A DNA stretch of 64,000 nt, from the NCBI GenBank assembly GCA_030141605.1, contig JAQGDQ010000037.1, positions 749,001 to 813,000 of the forward strand, read 5' to 3'. The stretch comes from Tubiluchus corallicola. Lineage: Eukaryota; Priapulida; Priapulimorpha; Priapulimorphida; Tubiluchidae. Position 1 is the stretch's first letter. Each line of letters opens with the position of its first letter. Below are positions 34,301-49,300 of the stretch, piece by piece. The notes under the pieces were generated by a model. That model worked only from the letters and a program-made list of their open reading frames with translations, searched no databases and was not told the origin of the DNA. The position numbers and the translations under genes were made by a program.

Positions 34301-37300
34301 TTGTTAAAGGATAATAAAAACTTGCATAATTATATAGTTATGTATATTTAGCAAGCAATAGAAGGAACAGATGAAAATTAAAAGTAAACAGACAGGTTGG
34401 TCATATGACATGATGCTGTTTGCTTAGACAATTGATTATTAACTGTTAGAAATGTAGAACACTAAATGGTAAAACTGTTCCAAACGTTGACCTAAAAGCA
34501 AATCAAATTTTCTAATTCAGAACTATTTTATTTTATCATTTGAACAAAAAAAAACTTCAATTCAGTGACAAAGACAATTTGAGAATATCTGGCATTAATA
34601 AAATTATTTACGGTTGATCACTAACCTTCACAGTCAAGTCCATTGTCAATAACAATCAATAACTGACGACCTCGGTAAGTAAAAGCATGCACCTTGGTAG
34701 AAGCTCCAGTATTAAATTCTGCAAAGCCTGTAATAAATGAAAACACAAACTGAGTTACAGTGTGTAATTAACTAATCAATGCAAACTGAATTAATATCAG
34801 TCCAATTCGAAATTTACTGTACAATTACTACTCAGGTTAAAATGAAGCAATTCTGTATTTCTAATATACTTGTAATTTTAGATACTGATTTGTAAAAATT
34901 TCAGCAAGAATTTTTTCTATGGTATGATAAAACTTTCACAGTGAGGAATTTTTTTCACGCTGTTAAAGCACTACTCTGTGGATTCTACCCAGCTCTTCAT
35001 TTTCTAATGAAAAACAGGACCATGAATTAATGACAGGACCATGAAGTGATGAGAAAAACTTTTATCATATCATTACCGGCATCAACAAGATCACCATGAA
35101 GCCACACATATCTCTTTGTGTTTCTGCACTGGCCAGGAACACCATATGACTGGTACAAGTACTGGTTGCCATCAATTGTAACAGTTTCAAAATTGTGTGC
35201 AGCTGGCAGCGTTGTGAAATGTTCAAAATACTGCAGAAAACTGACCGATTCTGAAACGACAAGAAATCAATGTCATGTTCTATTCTAAAGCAAGACCTAT
35301 ACAGGGGTGTTAAACAATACACATAGGCGATGCAATAGTGATAATGATGAGATACAATACTTTTTTCCCAAAAACAATAACAATAATATCCAACACTTTC
35401 TTCAAAAAAAATAGTGATAAGCTATTTTTTTTTGCAATAAGATACGATAAATTATTTCGAACAATAAAAACGATACCAAAGTTAGACAATCTATGCAAAA
35501 ACAGAGTGTCATTAACAATAAAGAACATTAAGTGCTCCACTGCATTCAGTGCTGTATACTTAAAATTTGGCTGCTAGTTAATTATAAAGCACAAGTTTGT
35601 TTGCCATAATGATTCGTAAATAAGTAAACTGCGACAGGTAAACATATAAAAATATTTATCTATGCGAGCTGCACATGACCGAGAAACTGAAAAATACCGT
35701 ACAGTGTATCCACGCGCATCAGTATGCAGATGGTCGTTATTGCCAGGCAAAATTACAAGAAAACGATTCCGCGTCTGACAAGCTTATAATTTTAATTAAT
35801 ACTTTTTTCTTTTTATCCAGTTCTTTGCACAATTACTGTCAATAAATAGAAAAGAAGGGTGAAGCGATTTTATATGGGTAAACGATAAGCAACAATACAT
35901 GCCAAATTCAATGCGATAGTGATATTCCCAAAGACAAATGCTGAAATGTTTAACACTAAAACGTACATTCGAATAATCAACTGGAAGTAGTTACAGAAAG
36001 ACATTTACCATTTAACAAGTTACTGTAATTAGCAACTCTGTTACACTGATCTGCCACACTTTGCTGAACCTTTGGTACCTCGCTTGCCAAAAATTCATCC
36101 AGATTGTAAACACTTTCATTCAAACTCTGAAAATGGATAACATATTAGTAAGATGGTTCTACCAAAAACATCTATAACATATAGGACCCTATAGTTCAAT
36201 AATTTAATTATAAGTAGTAGCACAGAAATACTCTAGCATAGCATAGGAATAGCATAGCAAATTCAATTACTTCTAGTGATACAAATCCCAGTGAATCAAA
36301 AAAGTTTTTGTTGCATTTAGATAGTTCACTACAAATGGCAAGCATGGGGCTAGAAAATCTTACCGAATTGGATGGATGTAGTATGCGGGACACTTCTCAA
36401 ATTAATAAAAGTTTCGATTTTTTCTTCTCTTTACAAGTAAAAAACGACAAAACTGTTCAATATTCTAATACTCACCAAAGTTACAATGTAATTATTACTT
36501 GAAGTAATATTTTTTGCGCGCTTGCATACGCTGCGATTTGTTCCTACATATTACTGCTATTGCGTTGCATTCAAAAACTTAGCAGCGGCAGAACATGCAG
36601 ATATAATGTATGTGCATAAAAATTATACAGTAACTGTAACTGAACTGTTATATTAGCGATCTTGTTCTATAAATAGGCGGCTTACTGCTATAAAGATGAG
36701 ATATATTGATTTTTTGCAGTACTCCAGTTAGCCATCTAAGCCTCACCTATGGTCAGTATTAAAATTCACTTCATAATAAGTGTTGTCTTGCTCTGACTCA
36801 ATGAGTTGTGCTTGTCTCCAAATTATGCTATTATAATTACCATAGCAACTTGTTTTGGCTTCAACCAGTACAAGACAAGTGCCAATATCTTAAAAACTTC
36901 ACAGTATAATTACTTTTTGGCACTCAGAAGAACTTCCTTCTGTAGGAAAGCAACATCAGACATAACAATTAAGTGCCTAGATGGGTGATGTATTGCAAAA
37001 TTATTGTTTGAAGTTGTCCTAGCAAAGTGATGGAACATGTGAGCTCCTTTCTTAGGACTCTTTTCTTAGTGCAGTTCTAAGAAATTTTGTGGAATAGTAA
37101 AGTCACTATTCTTGGTTCGTGTTCTTGGTGGGTATTACTAACTAATACTATGAGTGAGTGTGTAACAATAACTGAAATAATGTTTGAAGATACCAACTGT
37201 ATTAGCAGTGGGAATACAGATAAATAATGAAAATTCTAATAAAATTGATATTTTAGTAGTTCAACTTCTTAAATCTTCATGGGCTCTGTGGCCCTTTGCT

Positions 37301-40300
37301 GTTTTACCTATTACTTGTATTAGCTTGAGTTTAAAAAAAAATACGCGTTGTAAATGCCCCAGTGATCACGGTTTATGACAAACAGTTAAGATGACACACC
37401 TTAACATTAACCCCGTCCATTATTTTTGCATCGACAGTATCGTTCATAATCACATGATTCACAAATGTCCATTCTCCTGTCACATTTAGAGCCTCATCCG
37501 TATAAGCTATGTTTTCAGCCAGTGCTGCAAAGTCTTGTCCGAGTAATTTACCTAAAAATAGACAACTATTATTAACTGTGTCAAAACATGTTCTACCTAT
37601 TGTAATTATCTGGAGTCTGTTTTAAATAACGGAAGGTGTTGAGGCTGAGTGATATGGCGCATGCCTGCCAATCCAAAGTTCTGGGTTGCAATCTCACTCT
37701 TGTCAAAAGTTGCCGAGACATGCTCCACTCGAGGAGAACTCAACAGCTGCCTTCCTAAGTCTACTCAGCCTTACCATCTTCACTGCTACACAATTTCTAT
37801 TGTAGCTGGCAGAGGGGAATATTTTAAGAATAGAAAAATTGCTACTGCTACACATACTACTACAATCTGTACAATCTATAGATTATTTCAACTTTTGCTA
37901 TATTACCATCAGTCTTACTATCATTGCTACCACCAAAACTGTTAAACACAATATTTCAGCAATAGATCATCAAAACGATCTTTATCACATCATTTTAAAG
38001 TTAGATTTGTTTTATGTGGTATAGTTCAAAACTATTTAAAAATATAGGGTAGAAAACAAAAGTTACGGAACTGTACACTGCAGTGCACAGTTAATAATAA
38101 CAGCCCATCTAAATTCCTAGGTAACCACTGTCTGTTGAACTGCCCTTATAACCAATAACAGATGCCAGGAATCCAGTTCAGCCATATACACCAATTTTAG
38201 CAAATGTTAAACACATGGAAGAGCCAGCCTCTAGGAATCAACATGTTCATGTTCGCTCTACACTCTACATTATCATATACGCTCGATAAACATGTTGAAT
38301 CAGCAACATTCTTTCTTGCACCAAATTATGCTTAACAAAACTGAATTCCAATTCAGTGAAACTAGGGCTAATGAAGCTAATTAAACTCCCTTAATTTCCA
38401 CAAAAACATTACACTAAAGACAAAAGATGTTGCAAAGACTAACGATATTAGCCAAGTTTACCTGATACAAGTGTAAGAGCATCCATAGCATTAATGTCCG
38501 ATGTGAATGTTTTGTTATCGTTGATTGTGATGTTTGAGTCAAGCAGAATAGTTTGCCCGGATAAATTATTTATACCGTCTGTTTCTCCCAAAAAATCTAC
38601 ATTGCCTTTAAATATGACAGCCTCCTAGAAAAATGATAAAAACAGACTCTGCCTTAGAAGTTTGTCAGTCTGTTAGTACACTGCTAAATTCACAGAGGAT
38701 AGATTCAACTACAAATAGATGATCAAAATTTGCTAATTGTCAAATTTGCTAATTAAGCCATCATTCTTCGTTGCACAGAATGTCATGTTATATCATTACT
38801 GTCACACATTTAGGTTAAACTGACAAACTGTACTTCTGTCATAAGCGAAAGTATATAATAAAGGGCCATCCAGTTTTCGGCCGATTTCGAGGACAATGCT
38901 ACTTTGCGTTATAATGGTGTTATCATATGTCCCACCACCTACTTAACCCTTATATTGGTATCGATGTAGCTTTTTGTACATTTTATCTATCCTTCTCTCA
39001 AGTAAAGGCAACAACATCACTTTGTTATTTAATGGGAAACCATCAGTGGATTCTACTGGCATCGGCGGTAGTGTCGTCTGCTGCTGGCACGTACGTGTGA
39101 AAAAGCCATGAAGACAAATAACAATGTCATGACTGAATCATCTACCTACCTTGCGTTATAATGATGTTATCACGTGTCTGTCATGTACCTACCCTAAACT
39201 TGATATTGTTATATGTGTATGATTTCTAAAGCACATAACAAGACAGAGATTAACCTAAAAAAAAATTGACAGAGGATATATGGAATTTACTTACAGAAAA
39301 TACATATGTGCCATTAGTAGAATGATTTCCAGCTTTGTTAAGAGTGTTTGCCGATGTTGACTTAATATCGTATCCATTTACCGTACCAGATGATGAAATC
39401 AAGTCAATATTTCCAGTCACATTTAACATATCAAATGTTTTGTTGCCAGTAATGTTTGTTGCACCTAGTAATTTGAGCATAGGGTTATAAAACAATGAAA
39501 TGGAGAGAAAACAGTGAATGAAAAATTGAAAAGCTTTGATTTAGAAATTTGAAAATCTTTTCAATACATCAAGTCAAACTAACTAAGGTTTCCTACCAGC
39601 GTATGAGACCCAAATCCAGGGATGGATTATCATTTGGGCTAGTATAGGCTGCAGCCTAGGGCCCCTCAAGTTTTTGTAACAGTTGGTAAAAAATCTGTTT
39701 TTTCGTTTTGGAATAGTAAATATAGTAAAATAGTGGTATTTCTTAAAAAATATTTTTATTGATTAATAAAAGATAGCTATTCTAGCTTATTTAAGGAATT
39801 TGCAATAAGTTTACTTCAAGCTATGTAAATGTCGCTAAAACATATCAGGAGTAAAGGATTCAAGATGGGTGCGGTCAAGTTGGTAGTTGAGCGGGCCCCC
39901 AAAAGGTCATAATCTAGCACTGCACAAGTCATAACAATATAAGAATGTAGACCAAGCTTCAAAGATGCCAGATCTTAAAGCACTAAATATTTAAATGAAA
40001 TGTATATAATGGACAGATATTAATTTTGCAGACAACTCTGCAAACAATAAACATGATCTTTGTTACTAAATCCATGTAGTGGTAAACCACGTACAGTGAA
40101 CCCACACCGAGTACTCTAAACATTAAAATACTTGTTACACAGCAATAGTGACACAAACAGAAATATGAAAAAGGAATGGTACCTCATTTTGACTGAAGTG
40201 CATAAAAGAATAAAAACAAATAAATGCTTGTTGCAAACAAAAATAACAACATAAGCACGACTGAATTGCTTTAACGAACTGTTTAACAGAACATACCTGT

Positions 40301-43300
40301 CAATGTAATGACAGATTCCTGCAAGCGAATGGTGTTCACGGCATCTTCAACTTGTACATCTCCTACAACCTCCAAGTCACCCAAAAACTGCTTTGTATCT
40401 AAAGAGAGGAAAAAAATTATAGCACAAGTTGCCCTTTATTAAGGGCGAATTATCCACACACTGTGAAGATAAAAAACATTGAATAAAATTCATGTGTTTA
40501 ACAAGACAGTTTTAGTAATGCAAATAGAAAACAAAGATCACCACAGCTACACCTACAAAATTATATCTGATGGAAGTAAAATGTATAACTCTCCAGATTG
40601 CCTAGTATTTACTTACTACTGATGGTATGATTTTTGTGTATAAAAACAGCAGTATCAAAGTACTGGTCCACATCAACATTATTCACATTGCCTTCAACCA
40701 CCATGTTGTTATCCACAATCAATGCTTCAAATGTTGTTGAATCAGCAAAAGTCTGATTTGCTGTAAACTTCTGTAAGTTAAAATTGTGCAGTAAATATGA
40801 ATATTTAAGCAAGTACTATGATATTGTGTGAATTTTCTAGTAGTAATAATGTTTTACTCGATGGCGATAAAATGACAACAAAAATTAGTACAGATGAAAT
40901 GGCTTTGTAGGCAAATATCTAAACATCACAAACTTTAAAGTGTTCTCAGTTGCAAAACACAGTTCAGCATTAGATGACTGGAGCCAAAAATGTCGCATAA
41001 AATGAAATAAGATAAATTTTATGACAGACATAAGTTGGGGGATTAGCATGCAACTGTGCTTCAAAACTGCAACAGATTATATGGAGGATAAAAACCTATT
41101 TAGCCAATATGTTTTTAAATTATGCCCACCATCACGAGATCTAACCCTGCGAATAATAAAATATTCTAGAACACATTTAAGACACATTCATGTCACCTTC
41201 ACAATTGGGATATGAATATTAATAAATGATATTAATAAATGATGTTAATAATAATAATAACAATAATAATAAGATTTTGAATTATGCAACTGATACAAGC
41301 TTTTAAATTTTGTGTTCTAACAATACACTTGTCAAATTTTAAAAAAGTTAACACACATTTACTTCAACCAAACTCTGCAAAAAACTTAACTAAGTAAAAG
41401 TTCTAAAATGAGTCGACAGTCAAAACGAATAACTACCTTTTAACCTACGCCTTGAAACTTTAATGCTTATCTAACAATCGTATTCTTCACAGTATGATAC
41501 TTTTATTTTTTAGTTTTTATTTTTTTATTAAATGACAATGCAAAAAGAGAAAAATTAAAAGAAATAAATAAATAGCTTAAAGAACAGGAAGATTCAGCAA
41601 ACAAAAGAGCAAATTTTCTTACTGCAGCTTTATCATAGTGTACCATGTCAGCTTTTAACTCTGATAAGACCTTGCCATTAACTGTTCCATTCAAGGTGTT
41701 CAAATTTCCCTCAAATGAAATACCACCTGAAGTAAGAAAAAATTAGTGAAAAACATTTATAATAAAATATCGTTTGAAGAATAAGCAAAACTGTAAGTAT
41801 ACTAACAATAAAATTTGCTGTAAACCATCAACAAAAATAGTCAATATGTGACAAAACATTTGCTGAAGCAAGTGTCAACGAAAACAGTAGATGTAATAAT
41901 AACATCCTTTGAAATATTAACAAAATATTGACTAGTAACAAAATGGGGTGCATGCATGTCAACACATATTCCAATATTGAAATCGATATTATCATGGTTA
42001 CAGAAAAAATATCGATTATCAGTACAGGTAGTCGTCGACTTACTACCAAAATATGTTCTGGTGGATTGGTCATAAGACGAATTGAACCCAAGTCAGATCC
42101 GTATATTAAAGCGGTGTGCCCCTACACACAAGAGATTTGGTGTGTACAAGCATTAAGTATGGTGGTGCCTACGATGAATTTATCGAAACAGATAACGATT
42201 TAAAGTTAATTTGTTTAAAAAACTAGAGGTCGGGTTGTATAGCCAAACAATCATATTTCGCATAGGTCATAAGTCGACAACTGCCTATAACTGTTTCGGT
42301 ATATAGCCATCTCTTGTATCTACTTGTAAAACTTACTTGTAAAAGTTTTATTAGCTTCAATGCTAGCATTTTGATTAACGTATATAGCATCATTAAACTT
42401 TGCTTGAATGTCTTCTCCATTTATTAGAGCATCATCACCCAAAATTAAGTCACCGACAAGAAAAATATCTATAAACAGAATAATGACAAGTTATTCAAAA
42501 GCAATACGGCAAAGATACCTGGGACATTGTTCATAAATCAATTTATTTAAAAAATAGTAGATGAAAACACTACAAATTTTAAACTAAAGGCAATTTATAT
42601 ATTCATTGCTTCTAGTTTTATCAGAAAAGATTACCCCAATCAGTTTTGTTTGAAGGCACAAAAACTTCCGAATTAAATCAAATAAGAATTAAGTTTAGCA
42701 ATGCAAAAAAAATCACTAAAGTTCAAATACAGAGTACTTTATGAAGTTTTAGTTTTGAGCAAAAGCAGAAAGAAAATGCTCTAACTAAGATAGCCTGATA
42801 CTTGAATTTTTTCTTGGTGGTTTATATAAGATGAAATCGGGTCTGAAGGTGTCATTTCTGAAGAAAGTCTGGAGCTGGAATTCATGACTTGCTCTAACTA
42901 AGATTTTCTGATACTTTAATTTTTTTCTTGGTGGTTTATACAAGAGGAAATCTGGTTCGAAAGTGTCATTTCCGAAGAGTCTGGAACTGGAATTTACGAC
43001 TTGTTTTGTAAACTTCGAGGCTCAGTTTCATTAGGAGGGAAGCCATGAAATGTAATAAAATTAGTTTCAAATTTTAAGTTATGGTTAGCTCTTTTAATTA
43101 AAGAAATTTTGTTTTTACGTTAAATTTGACCATTAAGACTGAAACCAAGTAACACCAAAAAGTCAATAAGACACAGAGCTTGAAAGAATAAAGGTTACCA
43201 TTCTCGAAATTAATCAGATGAGTAACAATATTGTTTTGGTTGGTCTTCATGCTGTTATTGTAAAGATGGCTGATGTCCGTATCACTCACACGACTCGCAT

Positions 43301-46300
43301 CGTCCATAGTTATTTTATCTGCTGTTACATTCTCATTAACAGTGTAATTCCCTATTAAATAAAGAACATGTAAAGTGACAATAAAAAAATAAAAAAATAC
43401 TAGAACGCAATTACTTAAACAAGAACCAAACCAAAAACCAACAAAAACTATCAACAGATGTTATAAAATTTCTATAAGCTTTTTTGTTCAATGACGATTA
43501 CTGATGATGCGTAACAATGACTTTTACTGGAATGAATGCATGGGTGTCAGTATTTTACATTTTTATCATTAAATGCATCTACCATCGTCACAATACATGT
43601 AATTTTTATTTTACAATAAAAAGTAACCAAAAATAAACATTTGCATTATTAATGAATTTAGAATAAACAAATCTAACAAGGCACTTACCATAGAGAGTCT
43701 GCTCAGTATTTTTGGTCAGCAAATCTTCATGCACATGCAAACCATTCACAAGCGTAGCATTCAAGTCATTTGTAATGAAAATTGTGGTATTGCTTACCTA
43801 CATGTAAAGAAAATAAACACTAATAAAAATTCACAAAATTGAGTACTGGTATGAGAAACTTACTTCACAGCCATTCAAAAAACTCTTCAACCACATTTCA
43901 AATGGTAGTGTGCTCGCTTCCCACCCTGGAGGTTGTGGGTTCAACTCTTGAGCGAGTCATATTAAAGACAAAAAATAGCACCGCTGGTTTTTTGACCAAA
44001 CACACCGGCTTATTGAAACAGCGTGCAGGTAACATTAATTGGGAAATCGAAAAAACAAAAGGTGGCACTTTTGAATAAAATTATCGAGCGTTTGCATCGA
44101 CAAAATTCACTATTTGTCTGTCTAAGCTTAATAATGCTTGACAAAAACAAACATACCGTTTCGCCTGTTATTTCCTGGTCAGATTCTGGAACTAAGTAAA
44201 CAACATCATTTTCCAGTTCAGCCAAATCAACAGTATCTACTGAAGCAGCAGTTAGATTCTCATGGACAGTAATTGTATCTACGAATAACTAGAAATGCAA
44301 GAAAAATTTGCAAGACATAGGACTTTTCTCGTACACTACAGAGTAGAATAGAAATTGCAATAAACTATTCAAAGTGTATTATAAAAATAGAACACAAAAC
44401 AATTTTATAATAATAAAAAAATATACCGTTTCAGCTTCTATTGTTGTTTCCACATCCCTAAATGCTGCATCGTCAGCCAGCTGTTCTATGCTCACATTAT
44501 TAAATCCATTCACAGCTGTCAGAGAACCATTCACAGTAACAGTGCCTACATACATACAAAGTAATGACTGCAATGTGCTATTTAACAATACTAATCATTT
44601 ACCAAGCCAAGTGACAGGCAACGAGTTCTATCCTGCTAGCAATTAATGATATTATTGCCAAAAGAACTTATCAAAAAGTGGGGCTATGCAATAAAAGTTT
44701 ATACTACGTATTGATGAACTGCAAGCCATGGCATTGTTAAATTTGCTCATTCGGCACTTTTAGTGCAGGAGCCAAACCCATACAGGTTCAATTTCATTTG
44801 CTCAGTCTGGTAACCAATCTTTACTAATCGGTTGATAGAGGGGACTTTAATGCTTACTGCCTGGGTGGCTGAACTAATTTTAGGTGGGCTTTGAGGATTA
44901 CATGGACCTGTTTGTGGGACCACCCTCAAAAAACCACGTTAGTGCAAGTTTGTGTCTGGCACGCAATGTTGTACCCATGTAGGCCAGAACATTTACTTTC
45001 TCTAATTCCAATCCACTACATAATATTGGACTAAGGGATATTTTATCCGACATTTTATTCCTCATGCCTAGACTTTGTGCTCATTTGAAAGTGTAATTCA
45101 AAAATTGATTAAATTCCTAACTGTAATTCAGGGGTCACTATTTCTACAAATTTAAATTTTAGCTGATCATATATGCATAACATTCAAGATTATAATATTA
45201 CACCCTAGCCTGCAGCAGTAAGCATTTGATTTCTTTCTATCACATGCTATACTTAACTATGAAGTTTACAGGTTTACAAAAAATATAGAAAATTAATTTT
45301 GGAAAAACAACTTTTGAAGTTATGCCAACTGTTTGTCACTAATGGATTACTGACATACTGTAACAAGGCAAAGGTTAAGAAAATTGCTTTACACTGCAAA
45401 AAATAATAGCACATTTCTAGCATAATTACAAATTTTATGTCTACCAAATTATTTGCACATATCAGATACGAATGCAAAATATAAATAAAAAGTATTGTTA
45501 TATTACCAGTGAAATTGCTTAGACCAGTAACTGTTTGATCTCCAAACTTGAAAAGTACATCTGAAGCATATGACACAATATCTTCTCCATCTAGTAATCC
45601 AGCTAGTAGCAAGCTACCATCGATAATGACAAGTTTAGTAAAAGTAACTTGACTGTCCAGCACCTATAACAGAAAATGTAATGTGAAGCAGCATATGTTG
45701 CGTAAACCATGAAGTCGTCATAACACACACACAGCTATAAACCACACAAAATTTTACAAACAAGAATAAAAAATCAATAAAATCACATCAGGGAAACATG
45801 GTGTTTTTATAAGGCAACTAACAAACCTAACCTCGATAAGATAAGTGATTGATAAGGCAAATTCACTCAGTGAAATTTTGCAATTCTTTTTATGATTTGT
45901 CTAATGTTACACAATAACCAAATGTGGAGGGGAAGATGATAAGTGACCAGTCTAAAGAAGAGCGGGGGTTCAAAACATCTATGTTTTCCTCATCTACTTT
46001 GCAGCATCTGCATGTATTGCCTCATCTACTTTTTCCAGCATTTACATGTATCTAAATTCACTTTGGTCAAGGAAATTGAAATCTTCCTTGTAATTCATGT
46101 GTGCCAAGGTTGACATCAGATTAATCATATCAATAAAATTAGGCTGAAAATTGCTATAATTATACTTTCTGAAAAAATACTTCATTGGCATTTAACACTA
46201 CTAGAGCCTTTTCCAAAGTGCTGTTAGTATGTGCCTTGCGATTTGTTTGGCCACCGGATGGCGCCACATGCTTCTGCTAGTCTATGTGGTTAGGAATCTT

Positions 46301-49300
46301 ACAGTCTGAGATGTCGGTAGTAGAAATTCTAATTTTATTTATTATCGACTGTTTAATACTCTTATAATACAATATTAGTTTTCGTCGTGGTCAGTTTTTT
46401 GTATTGTCTCTAGTTTTTCAAAATTTCTCTCATTTCCTTACTGTATTATTGTAAATGCTTAAAATTTCATTTGTGTATTGAACAGCTGTCATTTGTGCAT
46501 TTCGTTTACATATCATGTATTGTGTACCAAACACAGGTCTACAGCCCTCTATCATGCGCTAATGCAGTGTACTGTCATAATAGACCATGGACCTAATCCT
46601 ACGTGTCTCCCCTTCTAGAGAACGTTTTATTCAAAACGATAATATGAAGGTATATTACCTTTGATTTCACACAAATTAATACTATGGAAAGCAATAGCTT
46701 TTAAATGAGTTCATGCTTATAAAAGCTTGGAATTTAGCTTTAAGGCAAACTTTTTTTTACAAAGTTCAAAATTGAAAATTATGGCAAGAATGTAAAAACA
46801 AAAGAAGTTGAACAAATTACATCAAAACACTAATACTGGTTAATGCCAATGCTGTACAACTTCTAACTATTAACTTTTAACTAAATAGCTAGTTAGCATG
46901 ACTAACATGCACCTCTTTAAGTTAGCAAGTTAACTCTAAACTTTAGCAACCTTTCGAAATGGTTAATGGCAAATGGATGTAGGCCTAACTTCTCGTTCTT
47001 TACTAAACTGCTGTACCTCATTTCCACTTCGAGATAACCGATTTGCGGCAAAAAATGAGATGTCCACATTATCAACTTTACCACTCAAGTTGACACTTTG
47101 CAAAACAGAGAGGTTGGCAACTACCAACTCATTTACAAATGTTATCTCACCTGTAATTTCAAAAAAAAATGTAAATAATTAAAGGTGTGTGTAAAATAAA
47201 CCAAGCACTGACTAAATAAAAAAACATCAAAATGTGTTTATGAAATAAACCAAGTGTTGACGCTTTCATTTCTTACCCAGTATTGGTTGAGGCGCAAGTC
47301 TGCGAACAGGATCTGTGCCAATATCAATACCATTGAGATCCTCAATTATAGCGAGATTTCCTTTAATTTCAACAGGCAATGTAAAATTCTAGAAAAAGAA
47401 AATAACAGAATTACATTACAAAAGCAAAAACCTGCATTCTGTGCGTTGCTTTATAACCTTTGCTCTAATACAGATGCGCGCTTATAAAATTAAAATTTCA
47501 GGAAATTATTCTATTTAAGATGATCTTTGTGAAAAAGTTTGTTAAACAAAATTAATTTAAAAAAGAAAAATGCAATAAATATAGCAACACATATAGCAGA
47601 ACCTTTAGCATGACTAATGCAACACAGTAATTACTAAATAATAGTGCAAGAAATGCAAGTAAGGTACGACAGCATAGAAGAGCAGCCTTATAAACATTTT
47701 TCATAAATTTGCTTCTTGTGCTTCTACCAGTACAAACATGTTCCAAGCACTAACCTTATTACCACCTATAATTTGTTCACCATATATAGTCAGGCAGGTT
47801 GCATTCAAATCTTCTATGTCTACACCATCCACATAAGTATCTACTCTTGCAATTTCGGTGATGGTGACAGAATTAGTAAACACATAGTAACCTGGCACAC
47901 AAATAACAAAACATAAATATGACAAACTAACGGATACTTATTATATGCTTAATTACATTAAAAATTGAGGTTTATATTCAAAAATGCATCTAAGTAAGCC
48001 AGCAGTGGTTGATTACTGATAATACAATAATTGAAAACAATACTAAATTTTAAACTGTGAAAAATTTTGACCCTCCATTGGGAGTATGGGTACCAAACCT
48101 AAGACTCTCTGGTTTGTGAGCAGCTGTGCAAAAGCACAGAGGCACTGGATTATCCAGACTACGAAGGCTCCACTAGATTCTAGCAGCGAGGAATCATAGT
48201 CCCTACTACACAGGACATGATGCGAGAACAATCCAAAAAACGTAAGAAAGCAATGATAAATTAGAAATTAATTATATCACTATAAACATCCTACCATCAG
48301 CTACTTGATCGCTGAAGTTATCTAGGAAGTCTTGTGTAATATTATATTCATTGACAGTCCCTCCAAGAACGACATTCCCTTCTACTGTCATGTCAAGAAA
48401 AGACTTGTGTCCAGTTATCAAGGCAGCTGAAATAAAATAGTTTGATAATTATTTTCTGTGAACAGTACGAGTTTTGTGACGTAAAAAGACAGACCTCAAA
48501 ACATTGCCTGTGAACTAATCTCTCCTTATAGACGACAACAAATGGCATTTTTACATAGTAACTACATTTTTTGCTACACGCATATTTAATCAATAGCAAT
48601 GTTAGTGTGCCAATTATTGTGCGAGTACTCGTATGGTTTCTCTTAGGAAAGATATTCAGGTGCTGTTTTATGATTCACGCTATGCCGCACATCTGAACAT
48701 GGCCGAATAGCGAAATCCCTTGATGACTTTGAATGTGGTTGCACTATGTACAAAGTAAACGACATCAGTATGAGTTACCTCGAGAAGTATTAACTCTTTT
48801 GATTTAATGCATTTGACTTTTGAGTTCTTGAAATATATAGTATTAATTTTTGGCTTTGCGCACACAGTAATATTCCTACTTGTAAGTAAACAACAGACAA
48901 GTGCAATCAACTATCTGCCCCAGCTATAGAAGCTTTTTTTCTAGCTTGGTACAATGACAGTTAATAGCAATAAATGTATATTGTATAATTAATGCATGGT
49001 AGCTCTCTAGAAACTTGCGTCTCCAGCATGCCGCACATTTTATTTATGTACTTCACAGCTCCATTTGTAGAGTGTTAAAGATTTAAACTCATGTACAAAA
49101 CTTACTCAAGAGATTACTATAATGGAGTTAATTCTGAATTGTCCAAACCATATAACATAGTGTTTATCCAATAGACTACTATTTGGTGAACATAAAGTCC
49201 TCTTTGGAAAATAATAAAAAAATACTTACAAGAATCTGAAAGCAGGATAGTGTCATTATAAACAGCAGATAAATCGAATCCATTGATCTTATAACTAGAA

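Larger units (their letters stand above)
28323..36126 (-). other. Large gene, exons 34-42: linker, second propeller-like block and stop
   Basis: Exons: 36126-36009, 35250-35077, 34727-34626, 33129-32923, 32079-31964, 31813-31679, 30259-30100, 29569-29423, 28366-28323. The first two encode a helical-looking linker (VPKVQQSVADQCNRVANY) and a segment with VTIDGNQYLYQSYGVPGQC. Later exons alternate strand motifs: HAFTYRGRQLLIVIDNG, DYFLVFACE, HSLLFKFDHQT, ELHVLILKYDQAEDHFE, DIFLAIVKKNQLV. This matches the style of the N-terminal block. The last exon supplies 14 codons ending CPAL and TAA. The short last exon is the least certain, but its phase fits and it carries an early stop as a terminal exon should. 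Confidence 0.75.

Noticed and set aside
35338-35577. 79-codon + strand ORF overlapping a 76-codon - strand ORF.
   Set aside because: Both fall inside the decayed hAT-like element and are AT-rich chance frames.
44745-44929. 60-codon - strand ORF with a Pro/Ser-rich start (RVVPQTGPCNPQSPPK).
   Set aside because: No frame-consistent splice sites to the large gene and no known motif; may be repeat-derived.
48055-48200. Possible - strand tRNA-like segment (AGGTTTGGTACCC).
   Set aside because: B-box match is poor and no convincing A box is present; insufficient for a SINE call.
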